This document shows positions 8,578 to 17,628 of a DNA stretch of 64,000 nt, piece after piece. The translations under genes and the position numbers were made by a program. The first letter of the stretch is position 1. Each line of letters opens with the position of its first letter. Below the pieces are notes generated by a model, which was not told the DNA's origin, did no database searches, and worked only from the letters and a program-made list of their open reading frames with translations. Origin of the DNA: Okeania sp. KiyG1 (GTDB lineage: Bacteria > Cyanobacteriota > Cyanobacteriia > Cyanobacteriales > Microcoleaceae); contig NZ_BLZO01000198.1 of the NCBI RefSeq assembly GCF_014132355.1, positions 62,001 to 126,000 on the forward strand, given 5' to 3'.

Positions 8578-10134
8578 TCACTCAATATCTGCCGAACTTT
8601 GACCAGAAAACTTCATGTTTGCCCAACTTAATTGTTTAATTTTATCTGAGACTTTTCCTTTCTCGACAGCTTCTTTGAGGTCTCTTTTATTATGAGCGTT
8701 TTGAATAGCTTCTTCCTTGGAACGAGAACTTGTTTCAAAACATTGTTCGAGACTTTCATAAATCTTATATCGGTGAGACTTAATATAATATTGCCGCTCT
8801 GTATCTAACAGTTTTGCCATAAGTTCAAGGTGCATTTCATCCCCATTACATATTTCTTCTAATACTGACCATTCATCACTACCTAAAAGACTGATTCCTG
8901 CACCAGGACGACAGTCTTTAAATTCCTCTCCTGTTACTTCTTCATATATACGAGGTAAACTATCATCAAACTCGTGTTTTTCCTCTAACCAAATGCGTCT
9001 AATTTCACTCAGTTCTTCCAGAGAAATGAGAGTAATATCTCGCATATTTTCTGGAGCAGTTTCACGAATTTGTGTTTGAGCTTCTAACAGTTTTCTCAGT
9101 AAAGTATCTCGCCATTCTTTTTTATATGGACCAGGAATTGGTTCTACAGAAACTTCACCATCTATATTCCGTTCAAATAGTTGAACTGTACCCCAAATTC
9201 GCCGAAAGTCTCTTTTATCTCTATCAGAAATATCTAGTTCCCGACGCAAATCTACAAGAGGTTGTAACCATTCTTTTTCTTCATCATTTTGAATCATTGC
9301 TGACATAGATTTATCACTATCTACTAAGGTGCAAACCCAGCATCCAAAACGAGAACTTCCACAACTAGGAGTAGAAGTATCAACTACTAACGGACATTCA
9401 TTATCTTCCGTCGCACCTCGATACATTGCTAGTAAATCTTTATTACTATTTCCCCAAGGATTTTCCCACTGCATTAAATATAGCCAAACTTCATCAGTTC
9501 GCCAGTCTTCAATAGGAGAATAAATTAAAGAATTAAGTAAATTGGCATTAGGACTAAGGCGTTCCCGAACTCGTTTTTCTTCTAGTCTTTTCATTGTTCT
9601 AGCGCGGTTAAGACTTTCAGTTTTACGAGTACCTAAAACTAGGATAACTTCTCCATTAGTTCGTACAGCATTACGAATGAAAAGATTAGATGGTTCAATT
9701 TTTAAACGTCCCGTACACCATCTAAATTTCAGACGGGGTGCGGGATAACCTTTACCAATTAAACCTACCCAATATGTATATTGAATATCTGGTTGTAGAA
9801 GGTGAGTTTCTATTGGCATTTTCTGTTTTTGGGCAACTCTCTCAATGTTTTTTAGAGATTGTTTAACCCAAGCAGAAACATAAGGATTTTCTACTCGTGT
9901 ATCAGTGGTAATGACATAGATTTTTTTTGTTCTTTTTTCTGCTGGCAAAGCAGCGATAGCATTCCATATAAGTTGCAAAACTGCTGTACTATCTTTTCCT
10001 CCAGAATATCCAACAATTAAGGGAATTTCATCAAGGCAATATAATTCTTGAATTTCTATAGTTAGCTTTTCTATATCTTTGATTAGTTCAGCGGTTGTCC
10101 GCTCTGGAAAAAGAGATTTTTGTATTCCTACCAT
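8578..10134 (-). CDS. dndC: DNA phosphorothioation protein DndC
   Basis: 518 residues. This is a PAPS-reductase-like PP-loop ATPase that activates and transfers sulfur during backbone phosphorothioation. The PP-loop SGGKDS is at residues 44-49. Cysteines expected for the Fe-S cluster and sulfur relay are Cys140 (RWCTGR), Cys247 (NECP), Cys258, Cys265 and Cys268 (SCGSSRFGCWVC). Length and motifs are those of a full DndC. The last residues are the source of the array at 5127-8452. The gene is co-directional with dndD; the broken SBD-HNH gene ends 46 bases upstream of its start. No dndA is present, so a housekeeping cysteine desulfurase would have to supply sulfur. Confidence 0.95.
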   Translation of the reverse strand: MVGIQKSLFPERTTAELIKDIEKLTIEIQELYCLDEIPLIVGYSGGKDSTAVLQLIWNAIAALPAEKRTKKIYVITTDTRVENPYVSAWVKQSLKNIERVAQKQKMPIETHLLQPDIQYTYWVGLIGKGYPAPRLKFRWCTGRLKIEPSNLFIRNAVRTNGEVILVLGTRKTESLNRARTMKRLEEKRVRERLSPNANLLNSLIYSPIEDWRTDEVWLYLMQWENPWGNSNKDLLAMYRGATEDNECPLVVDTSTPSCGSSRFGCWVCTLVDSDKSMSAMIQNDEEKEWLQPLVDLRRELDISDRDKRDFRRIWGTVQLFERNIDGEVSVEPIPGPYKKEWRDTLLRKLLEAQTQIRETAPENMRDITLISLEELSEIRRIWLEEKHEFDDSLPRIYEEVTGEEFKDCRPGAGISLLGSDEWSVLEEICNGDEMHLELMAKLLDTERQYYIKSHRYKIYESLEQCFETSSRSKEEAIQNAHNKRDLKEAVEKGKVSDKIKQLSWANMKFSGQSSADIE

Positions 10135-10180
10135 TTTTCAATACTCCTAAAATTTTTTAATTTATTCTGTATTTTTATGT

Positions 10181-11151
10181 TTATGAGATAAATACATTTT
10201 GGCGATGCCATTGTAAAGCTTCTATTCTGGGGAAAGATTCTTTTTCATTTGGCAACCAAAGCTGATTACTATTAAATTCCTTCATTGGTTTAGAATTTGG
10301 TGATTATTCTAAGAAATTATTGGAAACGATGATTTTATAATCATCAGTTATGGTAAATAAACCTTTATCGAATGCCCAATGATGATTTTTACACAGTGAT
10401 ATGCCGTTATTTATTCTATTGTCATAAAATTTGGCAAATGGTTTGATATGCGCTCCATCTACAATGTTTTGCTTGATTGACATGGTGACTTTCATTCCAC
10501 AAAAAGCACATTTATAGTTATAGGTATGTACAACTGCTTTACGAAAGATACCATCTCTAACTACAGATTTTCTGAGATATGATTTAGGTTGTTTTTTCTC
10601 TTGGTTTAATAAATTAATTGAGCTTTCTTCCTCATCATCCTCTTTTTGGAATCTTTCATTAATTGCTAGAAGTTCTTTAATATCTTTTGATTGGCTGAAA
10701 ACCAAGTTGCAATTAGTACATCTATTAATTCTTTTCTATAATTTTTGTCTTGCAATAGTTCAAAAAGTTCTGGGTCTAAACTGGCATACTCAACTACTTC
10801 TTTCAACTTTTTAACGGAACTTGGTTGCTTTAAAGAATTATTTTTAGATTCAATATGCCAAAATCCTTCGCTCTGTAGATAGAAAAAAGGAAGGTGTAAA
10901 TTATCTTTACCTTGATAAGTACCAGAAGATAAAATATCCCAATGTTTATTAAAGGTATCAATTAATTGCTCTGAAGCAGCTATCTGATTATTTTCAATGA
11001 AACCTTGTGCAATTAAATCAATTACAGACAAAATTAAAATGGGCTTATATTCTGCATTCGGACCTAGTCTTTTACTTGTCTTAAGTTCGGTAAAACGTTG
11101 ACAGTAGTATGCTAAATTTTTTTCCCTATGTAATTCTTGATTTTCACTCAT
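10181..11151 (-). pseudogene. Sulfur-binding-domain HNH endonuclease, broken
   Basis: The original frame runs about 323 codons. The N-terminal part (11151 to about 10690) has the layout of sulfur-binding domains of PT-dependent McrA-type enzymes such as ScoMcrA: YKPILILSVIDLI near residue 36 and LPFFYLQSEGFWHI near residue 85. The C-terminal part carries an HNH nuclease (CAFCG, then DGAHIKPF, NNGISLCKNHH, AFDKG). A one-base loss in an A-run near 10690 shifts the frame between the two domains (the halves overlap at 10666-10705). An in-frame TAA at 10304-10306 cuts off a tail that continues open to 10183 and ends WHRQNVF, as in relatives. Both lesions would inactivate it. Such enzymes cut phosphorothioated DNA, so loss beside dndC makes sense. 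Confidence 0.8.
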
Positions 11152-12213
11152 TTATAGCACTAGCTAAAACATCTGTATTTTCACTATTTATTTCTGATAA
11201 ACCAGTAGATTGAGTAAATAGGTAGGCAAAATTAAATCTAAAATAACTATCAAAGTTAAATTTACCATAACTATTCTAATTCCTCCTTTTTTAACTAGCT
11301 ATCAGCTATTAGCTATCAGCCTAAAAATTTGTACATAGACTTCTATAAGTTGTTTAATTTGATGAGGGGTTTAAATCCCCTTCTAAAAAACTGATTGCTG
11401 AACTGCTATTTGCGGAGCATTCCGTCAGGAAACGCTTTTTAAATTGCAAAATTAAGTTGATTAGTTTCTCAGTTATACCTGCTACTTTCATTAATTGATA
11501 ATGAATAATGGATAATTACTTCTGGTTAAAACCGTTACGAAATTGAATATAAGCAAATTTGATTTCTTCTCTTGGTCGATTGGATATGGTTAGGAAACCC
11601 ATCAACCCCACCCAACGGGTGCGCTCCTAAGATCGACCGCTTTTTTATCCTTTAAAGGAGAGGCTTTAAACCTAGATTCGATTAATTATCAATTATCCAT
11701 TTTAATCTTATACTTATACAAAATAAATAAGTTTTTAATCCCTTTTTTTGCAGAAATAAATAAACTGTATATTAGATACTATTTCTATTTTCAGTAAGGA
11801 TGTATTCGTCAACTAAAATAGCTGATCTTCAAATTTATTAAGTAGTAAGTTTTAAGAAAAATACTAATAAATTATTCATTTTTCTCTAAACACTATGCTC
11901 TGTGAAAACTGGCTTTTAATAGCTGAATGGCTATTATTTTGATGGTATAGCACTACGCATTAAGATTAGGACAGCTAAGAAACTTCAAAATATTACAGTT
12001 AAAATTTTTGACTCTAGCTGATAGCTGAATGTTGTTTGCGGAGCATGACAAACGGAAATGCTTATAGCTATCAAAAGACATCAATATTCATGCCTCATGT
12101 TCCATCGGTTAGTATTGACATAATAAATAGTATATGATACAAAAATTACTATACAATTAACAATTATACTGACTCAAAAGTTTTTAAAAACGTTTGTTGA
12201 CAAAAATTTATAT
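11152..12213. other. Gene-free spacer with foldback repeats
   Basis: No convincing gene. It contains a degenerate GTAAGC-type MITE-like stretch (about 11298-11440, with tagctatcagctattagc and gcggagcattccg), a copy of the cctctcctt...aaaggagagg foldback family (about 11490-11700), and a second gcggagcatg...aaatgc fragment at about 12010-12068. Confidence 0.5.
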
Positions 12214-12393
12214 ATGTAGTGATTTTCAAAAAAATTAAAAATATTTCCTAACATCAGCGATGAAAAGACCAATAAACCCACCTCAGAAATAGCAAAAGAA
12301 ATTTTAGAAAATGATAATCGAGAAAGAGAAGCGATCGCCATCCTTTTAGACAAACATATAGGCAAAGATGACAGACTTTTAGTACAAAAAACC

Positions 12394-13860
12394 ATGATGG
12401 GAAAAACCGAAGCTTATATAGGTTCCGTCACTCTAGAATGGTTAGATAGTCGTGTACGTTTTGCCTCTCAATTACCATTATTTCGGCAAAAATTTGATGT
12501 AGAAACAGATAATGTAATTCGTGACGCAGAAACAATAGATGAAATTCAACAACGACCTTTAGATTGGTCTCGTCAAGCTCCATTAACCCTATATTTAGCA
12601 ACAAGAAAAGCACATAAATTTCCAGCAGTATTAGTAGTAATTAGTCCTAGTTGGGTAGATAATCCCAAAGCAGAAGAATGGAATAAAAATGGTGAAGCAA
12701 ATAAATCTGCTACTGATTTTTTACCCCTAGATTCAACCGGAAAAGTAGGATTATTAGACCTACGTTTAGAAGTAGCAGTATTTGCCCTAGACGGTCAACA
12801 TCGACTCATGGGAATTCAAGGATTAATGGAATTAATCAAAACAGGTAGGTTGCCTAGATATAACAAACAAAAAAAACCAGTAGGTGCAGCTATTAACATT
12901 GATGATTTAGCGGAAACCCATCATATTGAATTGCCAGAATTACAAAAATTAGCTTACGAACAAATAGGTATAGAATTTATTCCCGCAGTAGTAAAAGGAG
13001 AAAGTAGAGCACAAGCACGACGGAGAGTTAGGTCAGTTTTTGCTCATGTAAATTTGACTGCCGTAAAATTAAGTAAAGGGCAGTTGGCATTATTAAATGA
13101 GGACGATGGGTTTGCTATTGTGGCTAGAAAAGCAGCAATTTATCATCCTTTATTAAAAGAGAAAGATGATAGAAACCCACGGGTGAATTGGGATAGTGCA
13201 ACTGTGGCAACTAAGTCTACTGTTTTAACAACTCTTCAGGCAATTCAAGAAATGTCTGAAAGATATTTAAAACCTCGTTATCCTCATTGGAAACCTTCAG
13301 ATAGAGGTTTAATTCCCATGCGTCCTGAAGAAGAAGAATTAGAAGAGGGGCTAGAGGAATTTATGTTGTTTTGGAATTATTTATCTAATTTACCTAGTTA
13401 TTCAAGATTAGAAAATGGTGCCGAAACTCCAGAATTGAGAAGATTTAGTTTTGAGATAAAACCAGGAGAAGGTCATGTTTTATTTCGCCCCGTTGGACAA
13501 ATTGCTTTTGCTGAAGCTCTAGGAATTTTAATATACAAAAAAGGATTTTCTCTCGAGGAGGTTTTTCAGAAATTAAATAAGTATGATGTGGATGGTGGTT
13601 TGAGTGGAATAGAATTTTCTGACTCTATTTGGTATGGGGTTTTATATGATTTTAATCGGAAGCGAATGTCGGTAGCTGGGAGAGATTTAGCGATGAGATT
13701 GTTTATCTATATATTAGGTGGAATTTCTGACAAAATGGAACGAGCAGAAATTCGTCGGGAGTTGGCAGAAGCAAGGAGAGTTGGGGATAATCAAGCTGTA
13801 GATTTTCAAGGTAAGTTTGTGGAATTAAAAAAGGTAGGGTTGCCGAAAATTTTGTCCTAG
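12394..13860 (+). CDS. dndB: DGQHR-domain protein, DndB-like
   Basis: 488 residues from the first available ATG. DGQHR at residues 133-137 is the defining motif of the DndB family, whose characterised members repress or modulate phosphorothioation. The coding frame clearly extends upstream of this ATG (12223-12393 is open and reads like protein: TSEIAKEILENDNRERE...LLVQKTMMGKTEAY), but no ATG, GTG or TTG is available before an in-frame TAG-TGA at 12217-12222. The native start was probably lost or frameshifted; a GTG at 12219 in another frame could be the old start. No ribosome-binding site precedes the ATG at 12394. It is divergent from dndC. Calling it DndB rather than another DGQHR protein rests on this context. 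Confidence 0.75.
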   Translation: MMGKTEAYIGSVTLEWLDSRVRFASQLPLFRQKFDVETDNVIRDAETIDEIQQRPLDWSRQAPLTLYLATRKAHKFPAVLVVISPSWVDNPKAEEWNKNGEANKSATDFLPLDSTGKVGLLDLRLEVAVFALDGQHRLMGIQGLMELIKTGRLPRYNKQKKPVGAAINIDDLAETHHIELPELQKLAYEQIGIEFIPAVVKGESRAQARRRVRSVFAHVNLTAVKLSKGQLALLNEDDGFAIVARKAAIYHPLLKEKDDRNPRVNWDSATVATKSTVLTTLQAIQEMSERYLKPRYPHWKPSDRGLIPMRPEEEELEEGLEEFMLFWNYLSNLPSYSRLENGAETPELRRFSFEIKPGEGHVLFRPVGQIAFAEALGILIYKKGFSLEEVFQKLNKYDVDGGLSGIEFSDSIWYGVLYDFNRKRMSVAGRDLAMRLFIYILGGISDKMERAEIRRELAEARRVGDNQAVDFQGKFVELKKVGLPKILS

Positions 13861-14748
13861 AGTGTTAGAAAAAAAGGCAAGGTCATTTCAGTTATCAGTT
13901 ATCAGTTATCAGTTATCAGTACCTCTGCAATAAGGAGGCTTGAAATAAGGAATATTCTATTTTTTTCTCCCCTTAAAAGGATAGGTTTTAGACCACAATT
14001 TTTCGTTGAGGAAGAGTTGATTGATGTTTTGAATTTTTTCAAATTCTTTAGACTAGCTTTAATGCAATGAGCTACAAAAATTTATCTGCAATGCAATGAA
14101 AGCTGTTTTATACCAAGGGTGAAAAAAGAATGCTTTTGTGAAGTGAAACTTCAATTATTAAGTAATTAACACAAGCGCAATGACATTTTTGATAATTAGT
14201 ACACCAGGAGCGTATTAATAATTCTTATGTTTACCGAAAAATTCAGGTATAAAGCCTCTCCATTTATGGAGAAAAAAGAAAAAAATCCTTTGATCCAATC
14301 CTCTTATTTATAAGAAGAGTTCATTAATTGATAATTGATAATTACCTCTAGTTAAAACCGTTACGGAATTGAATATAAGGAAATATCCTAGCACTTTTTT
14401 CCCCTTAAAAGAGGAGGCTTTAAACCAGAATTATTTAATTATTAATTATTCGGTAACTAGACAGTGCAAAGTTCTTGGAATAACTATTGCTAGCTAAGGC
14501 TTTCAGCGATCTAAAGGTTAAAAACTCTTTATTCACAGCTGTAAGTACTGTAAGCCTTTTCCAGTAATACTTTCAGTATTCAAAGCAAATAGTTTTTTGG
14601 CAGAACTTTGTACTCTCCAGTTCGGTAATTCTAAATTCTAAATTCTAAATTCTAAATTCTAAATTCTAAATTCTAAATTCTAAATTCTTGAATTCTCCCC
14701 CACTCCCCTACTCAAGAATCAGTAATACTACGCTACAGAATATTATTT
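13861..14748. other. Gene-free region rich in STRRs and foldbacks
   Basis: Holds a ttatcag STRR (about 13886-13920), an 'acctctgcaataaggaggcttg' type fragment after it, a copy of the cctctcctt/aaaggagagg foldback family at about 14320-14455, and an aattcta heptamer STRR of about nine units at 14628-14690. No coding signal is seen. Confidence 0.6.
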
Positions 14749-15009
14749 TCAACCATTACTAAATAAATATTTTTCTAAATACTCCCAATGTTGATGTCCG
14801 TATTCTTCTCGTAGTAAATCTTTTACATCAGCATTAATAACTAATTCTCCATCTTGATTATCTTGGAATAGTAGTCCATGAGCAAGCACCTCTTGTAGAT
14901 TGGTGAGAGTATCTATTAAATTGGCGATCGAATAATGTTCTTCTACCCATTCAACAGGACTAGGTATTTCAGAATTAACATTGATTGGATTATTAGTATT
15001 AACTTCCAT
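14749..15009 (-). CDS. Hypothetical small acidic protein
   Basis: 86 residues, acidic (many Glu and Asp), with no recognised domain. The body (SPVEWVEEHYSIANLIDTLTN...LREEYGHQHWEYLEKYLF) has ordinary amino-acid composition and helical patterning, which favours a real gene. No clear ribosome-binding site is visible. It stands alone between repeat-rich spacers. Function unknown. Confidence 0.5.
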   Translation of the reverse strand: MEVNTNNPINVNSEIPSPVEWVEEHYSIANLIDTLTNLQEVLAHGLLFQDNQDGELVINADVKDLLREEYGHQHWEYLEKYLFSNG

Positions 15010-15339
15010 AATTTAATATCAGTAAAAACCCTGAATTTTAATCAATTGTTCAATCTTAATATATCATCTGATTATTTATGTTGTAATTTCAGTGAAGCTA
15101 GTTAAGGTGTTCGCCATGAAAATTTTTATGTGTTTTGCGGTCTAGATCGATTGAATAGTATGACCTATTGTTGATCTACGGATGTTTAAGAAAATAATAG
15201 GAGCTATATTAGGAGAAGTGAGGATTAAGGAAAAGAAAAAAGTAAACTACCTTTTTTACCTATGGATCGATGCCTAACTTCTAGTCCATGAGATAGTACA
15301 AATGTCGCAAATAAGGAAGAATAAAAAAGTAAAAAATAA

Positions 15340-15467
15340 TAGACATCTCCAGAAAAGAGGGAGTAGGCAGTAGGCAGTAGGGACGTTGCATGCAACGTCC
15401 CTACAGAGGAATAATTGATAATTTATGTGTGAGAATTGATTTGATTTTGGATTTTTGGAGATGTCTA
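15340..15467. mobile_element. MITE, TAGACATCTCC family (copy 1)
   Basis: Terminal inverted repeats TAGACATCTCC / GGAGATGTCTA. The ends begin and finish in TA, which would fit a Tc1/mariner-IS630 type target. The interior holds agtaggc repeats and the perfect 28-bp palindrome at 15377-15404. Related copies: 41056-41149, 46774-46907, 51235-51359, 59021-59314 (interrupted) and 62336-62447. No transposase inside. Confidence 0.75.
15377..15404. repeat. 28-bp perfect palindrome (GTAGGGACG type)
   Basis: A perfect palindrome, arms gtagggacgttgca and tgcaacgtccctac. Same end pattern (GTAGGG(A/G)CG...CG(T/C)CCCTAC) as the elements at 41909-41936, 46807-46835, 47065-47092 and 54914-54975. Confidence 0.85.
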
Positions 15468-15664
15468 ATAGAGATAAGTCACTTTTAGCATTCTTTTTTA
15501 TCGTTGATACAATACTAAATCGAATTTAGCTTGTAATTTTTATAAAAAGTCGAAGTTTTTGCTTAAACTAGGATTTGAGTATTTAAATAACTGGATTCTG
15601 ATTTGTGCTATCTAAAGTAGTAATAGGTTAAACAACATAATTAAGATGGCTATAAACAAATTTT

Positions 15665-16555
15665 ATGGATAGTATTTTTATTCAAATAGTTGCCTATCGC
15701 GATTTAGAATTAGTCCCAACAGTAGAAGAAGCGATCGCTCATGCCACTCATCCTGAACGCCTCACTTTTGGCATTTGTTGGCAGTATGGTACGGATGAGG
15801 AAAAGGACTATATCAGCAAACTTAAAGGTATTAAAGATTGTCGTATTATTGCAGTGCCTGCTTCTGAAGCTCGTGGCGTAGGTTGGGCGAGGTCTTTGGT
15901 ACAAAAGTTGTGGCAAAAGGAACGTTATACTCTACAAATTGATGCCCACATGAGATTTTTGCCTGGCTGGGACATAGAATTGATTAAAATGCTGGAAATG
16001 TGTCCCAGTGAAAAACCTCTTTTGAGTACTTATCCTCCTGCTTACAGACCCCCCAGGGAATTGGTTGGGGATACGCCAAGTCGGTTAGAGGCAAAGGGGT
16101 TTGGAGATCCTGGTATTTTAAGTTTAAGAGCTATAGGCGATTTGAGTAAATGTAGTATTCCACAATTAGGAACTTTTGTTGCTGCTGGATTTATTTTTGC
16201 AGATGGGTTAATTATTGAGGAAGTACCCTACGACCCGGAGATTTATTTTACTGGGGAAGAGGTGTTATTTGCTGCGAAAGCTTGGACAAGGGGATGGGAT
16301 ATTTATCATCCTAATCTTAGTGTTTGTTGGCATTTTTATAATACTGGTAAAAAGCGGGTTGTACATTGGGAAGATCATCAAGATTGGTGGGTGCAAAATA
16401 AGATATCTGAATCTCGTTTCCGTCAGATTTTAGGTATGGAAACTGCCACGGAAGATTTTGGAATTTATGGGTTAGGAAATGTCAGAAGTTTGGCAGATTA
16501 TGAGGCGTTAGCTGGTGTGAGTTTTAAGGAACGTTGGTTTATTCGTTTTATGTAA
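15665..16555 (+). CDS. GlcNAc-type glycosyltransferase
   Basis: 296 residues. The start (SIFIQIVAYRDLELVPTVEEAI) and the block HPERLTFGICWQ match the glycosyltransferase (GlcNAc) family that includes the Skp1 UDP-GlcNAc:hydroxyproline transferase of Dictyostelium. A DxH metal-binding-like motif lies in LQIDAHMRF (about residues 95-100), followed by a long acceptor region with FTGEEVLFAAKAW near 198. Acceptor unknown; cyanobacterial members may modify peptides or glycans. The stop codon at 16553-16555 is supplied by the inserted MITE at 16552-16747. The pre-insertion frame would have ended with Ile and a TAG just beyond the duplicated target. Confidence 0.8.
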   Translation: MDSIFIQIVAYRDLELVPTVEEAIAHATHPERLTFGICWQYGTDEEKDYISKLKGIKDCRIIAVPASEARGVGWARSLVQKLWQKERYTLQIDAHMRFLPGWDIELIKMLEMCPSEKPLLSTYPPAYRPPRELVGDTPSRLEAKGFGDPGILSLRAIGDLSKCSIPQLGTFVAAGFIFADGLIIEEVPYDPEIYFTGEEVLFAAKAWTRGWDIYHPNLSVCWHFYNTGKKRVVHWEDHQDWWVQNKISESRFRQILGMETATEDFGIYGLGNVRSLADYEALAGVSFKERWFIRFM

Positions 16556-16747
16556 GCATTTAGCTGTCAGCTATTAGCTATCAGCTATTAATTTTGGAGA
16601 AGATAAAAGTAACCTTTGAAATTGAGAAAGAATAAAAAATTACTAGCAAAGTCTCCTTTCTAAACCTGAGAAGTAATTATTCATTACTCATTGCTGATAG
16701 CTGACTGCTAATAGCTGTTTGCGCAGCATTCCGGAGGAAATGCTTAC
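16552..16747. mobile_element. MITE, GTAAGC family (IS66-like), copy 1
   Basis: 196 bp with ends GTAAGCATT...AATGCTTAC and sub-terminal agctgtcagctattagc repeats. It is flanked by a perfect 8-bp target duplication CGTTTTAT at 16544-16551 and 16748-16755. GTAA ends with 8-bp duplications are the hallmark of IS66-family elements. No transposase inside. Inserted at the 3' end of the glycosyltransferase gene. Confidence 0.9.
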
Positions 16748-16765
16748 CGTTTTATTTAGGGAAGT

Positions 16766-16815
16766 TAAAAGTTAAAAGTTAAAAGTTAAAAGTTAAAAGT
16801 TAAAAGTTAAAAGTC
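16766..16815. repeat. STRR, heptamer aaaagtt
   Basis: About seven tandem copies of a 7-bp unit (gttaaaa) downstream of the MITE, a typical filamentous-cyanobacterial STRR. Confidence 0.85.
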
Positions 16816-16932
16816 ATCAGGAAGTTAGCCAAATACAAGCGTGGGAATTTTTCTCTTTCTTGAAAATCGGAAAGTTCTCTGAATTTATGAATCAGGAAAA
16901 ATTTAAAGTCCACACTCAAAAGTAATTAATTT

Positions 16933-17471
16933 TCAAGCTAATAAATCATCTACTTCAACACTAAAACCTATTAAAACTTTTTGAGTAGTAACAACTTGAC
17001 CAGAAGTAAACATTAAACCTTGATTTTCAGTAACTATTATTATCCATTTACTTTCAGGAAAAACTAACCAAATTCTTCACCACCAGACTCTAAATATTCC
17101 TGAGCTTTTAAAAAGACATTTTCAGCTAAATCTGTAGGGGAAATAATCTCTGCACTTAAAGGAAAACTTTGAGGCAAAGTAGGATAATTTCCATATTCTG
17201 AAACTAACTCAGGAGTTAGATAAGCAATATCAGGCGATCGCCCTTGTTTATTAGTACGGCAAGGTACATCTGTATAAACTTCTCCACCTTGTTTGCTGGA
17301 ATTTTTATAGTTATCCCAATAACGACCGAGCTTAAATTGAATTTTTCCATGTCTTAATGTTATGCCGTTTTTTTCTATTAATTTGCCGTCTACCCATTCC
17401 ATTTTTTCAGGAGGGTTTTTTGTGAAGTCTTCTAAGGAAATATTTTGATTGATGAGAGTAGAATTTATCAT
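16933..17471 (-). pseudogene. Uma2-family (DUF820) endonuclease, frameshifted
   Basis: The open part (17471 to 17064, 135 residues) has the Uma2/DUF820 pattern: EWVDGKLIEKNGITLRHGKIQ, GEVYTDVPCR, RSPDIAYLTPE and PLSAEIISPTD, that is, PD-(D/E)XK-type catalytic positions. The frame stops at EEFG, just where relatives read EE(V)W-L-V-F-P. Inserting one base near 17069 reopens the frame, which then reads WLVFPESKWI and continues to a stop at 16933-16935. So one base is missing. Uma2 genes are very abundant in filamentous cyanobacteria, often in decayed form. Confidence 0.75.
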
Positions 17472-17628
17472 AGTTTAAGAAGGAAGAAGGAAGAAGTAAA
17501 GTAAGGATATAGCTGAGAAGCTCTGTCAATTTTTTTGAGGGAATGAAAAAGTCAGGAGCAAAAATATGATATTGTATTGATAGTAGAGTTTAGCATCAAT
17601 ACCCAAATCAAATTATCAAATTATTGTG

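Larger units (their letters stand above)
15010..15664. other. Spacer with a TAGACATCTCC MITE
   Basis: Upstream region of the GlcNAc-type glycosyltransferase gene. It contains a 128-bp MITE (15340-15467), itself carrying a 28-bp palindrome. The rest is AT-rich with no gene seen. Confidence 0.6.

Noticed and set aside
9072-9748. Plus-strand small genes opposite dndC.
   Set aside because: They are antisense to the conserved DndC core; no independent homology.
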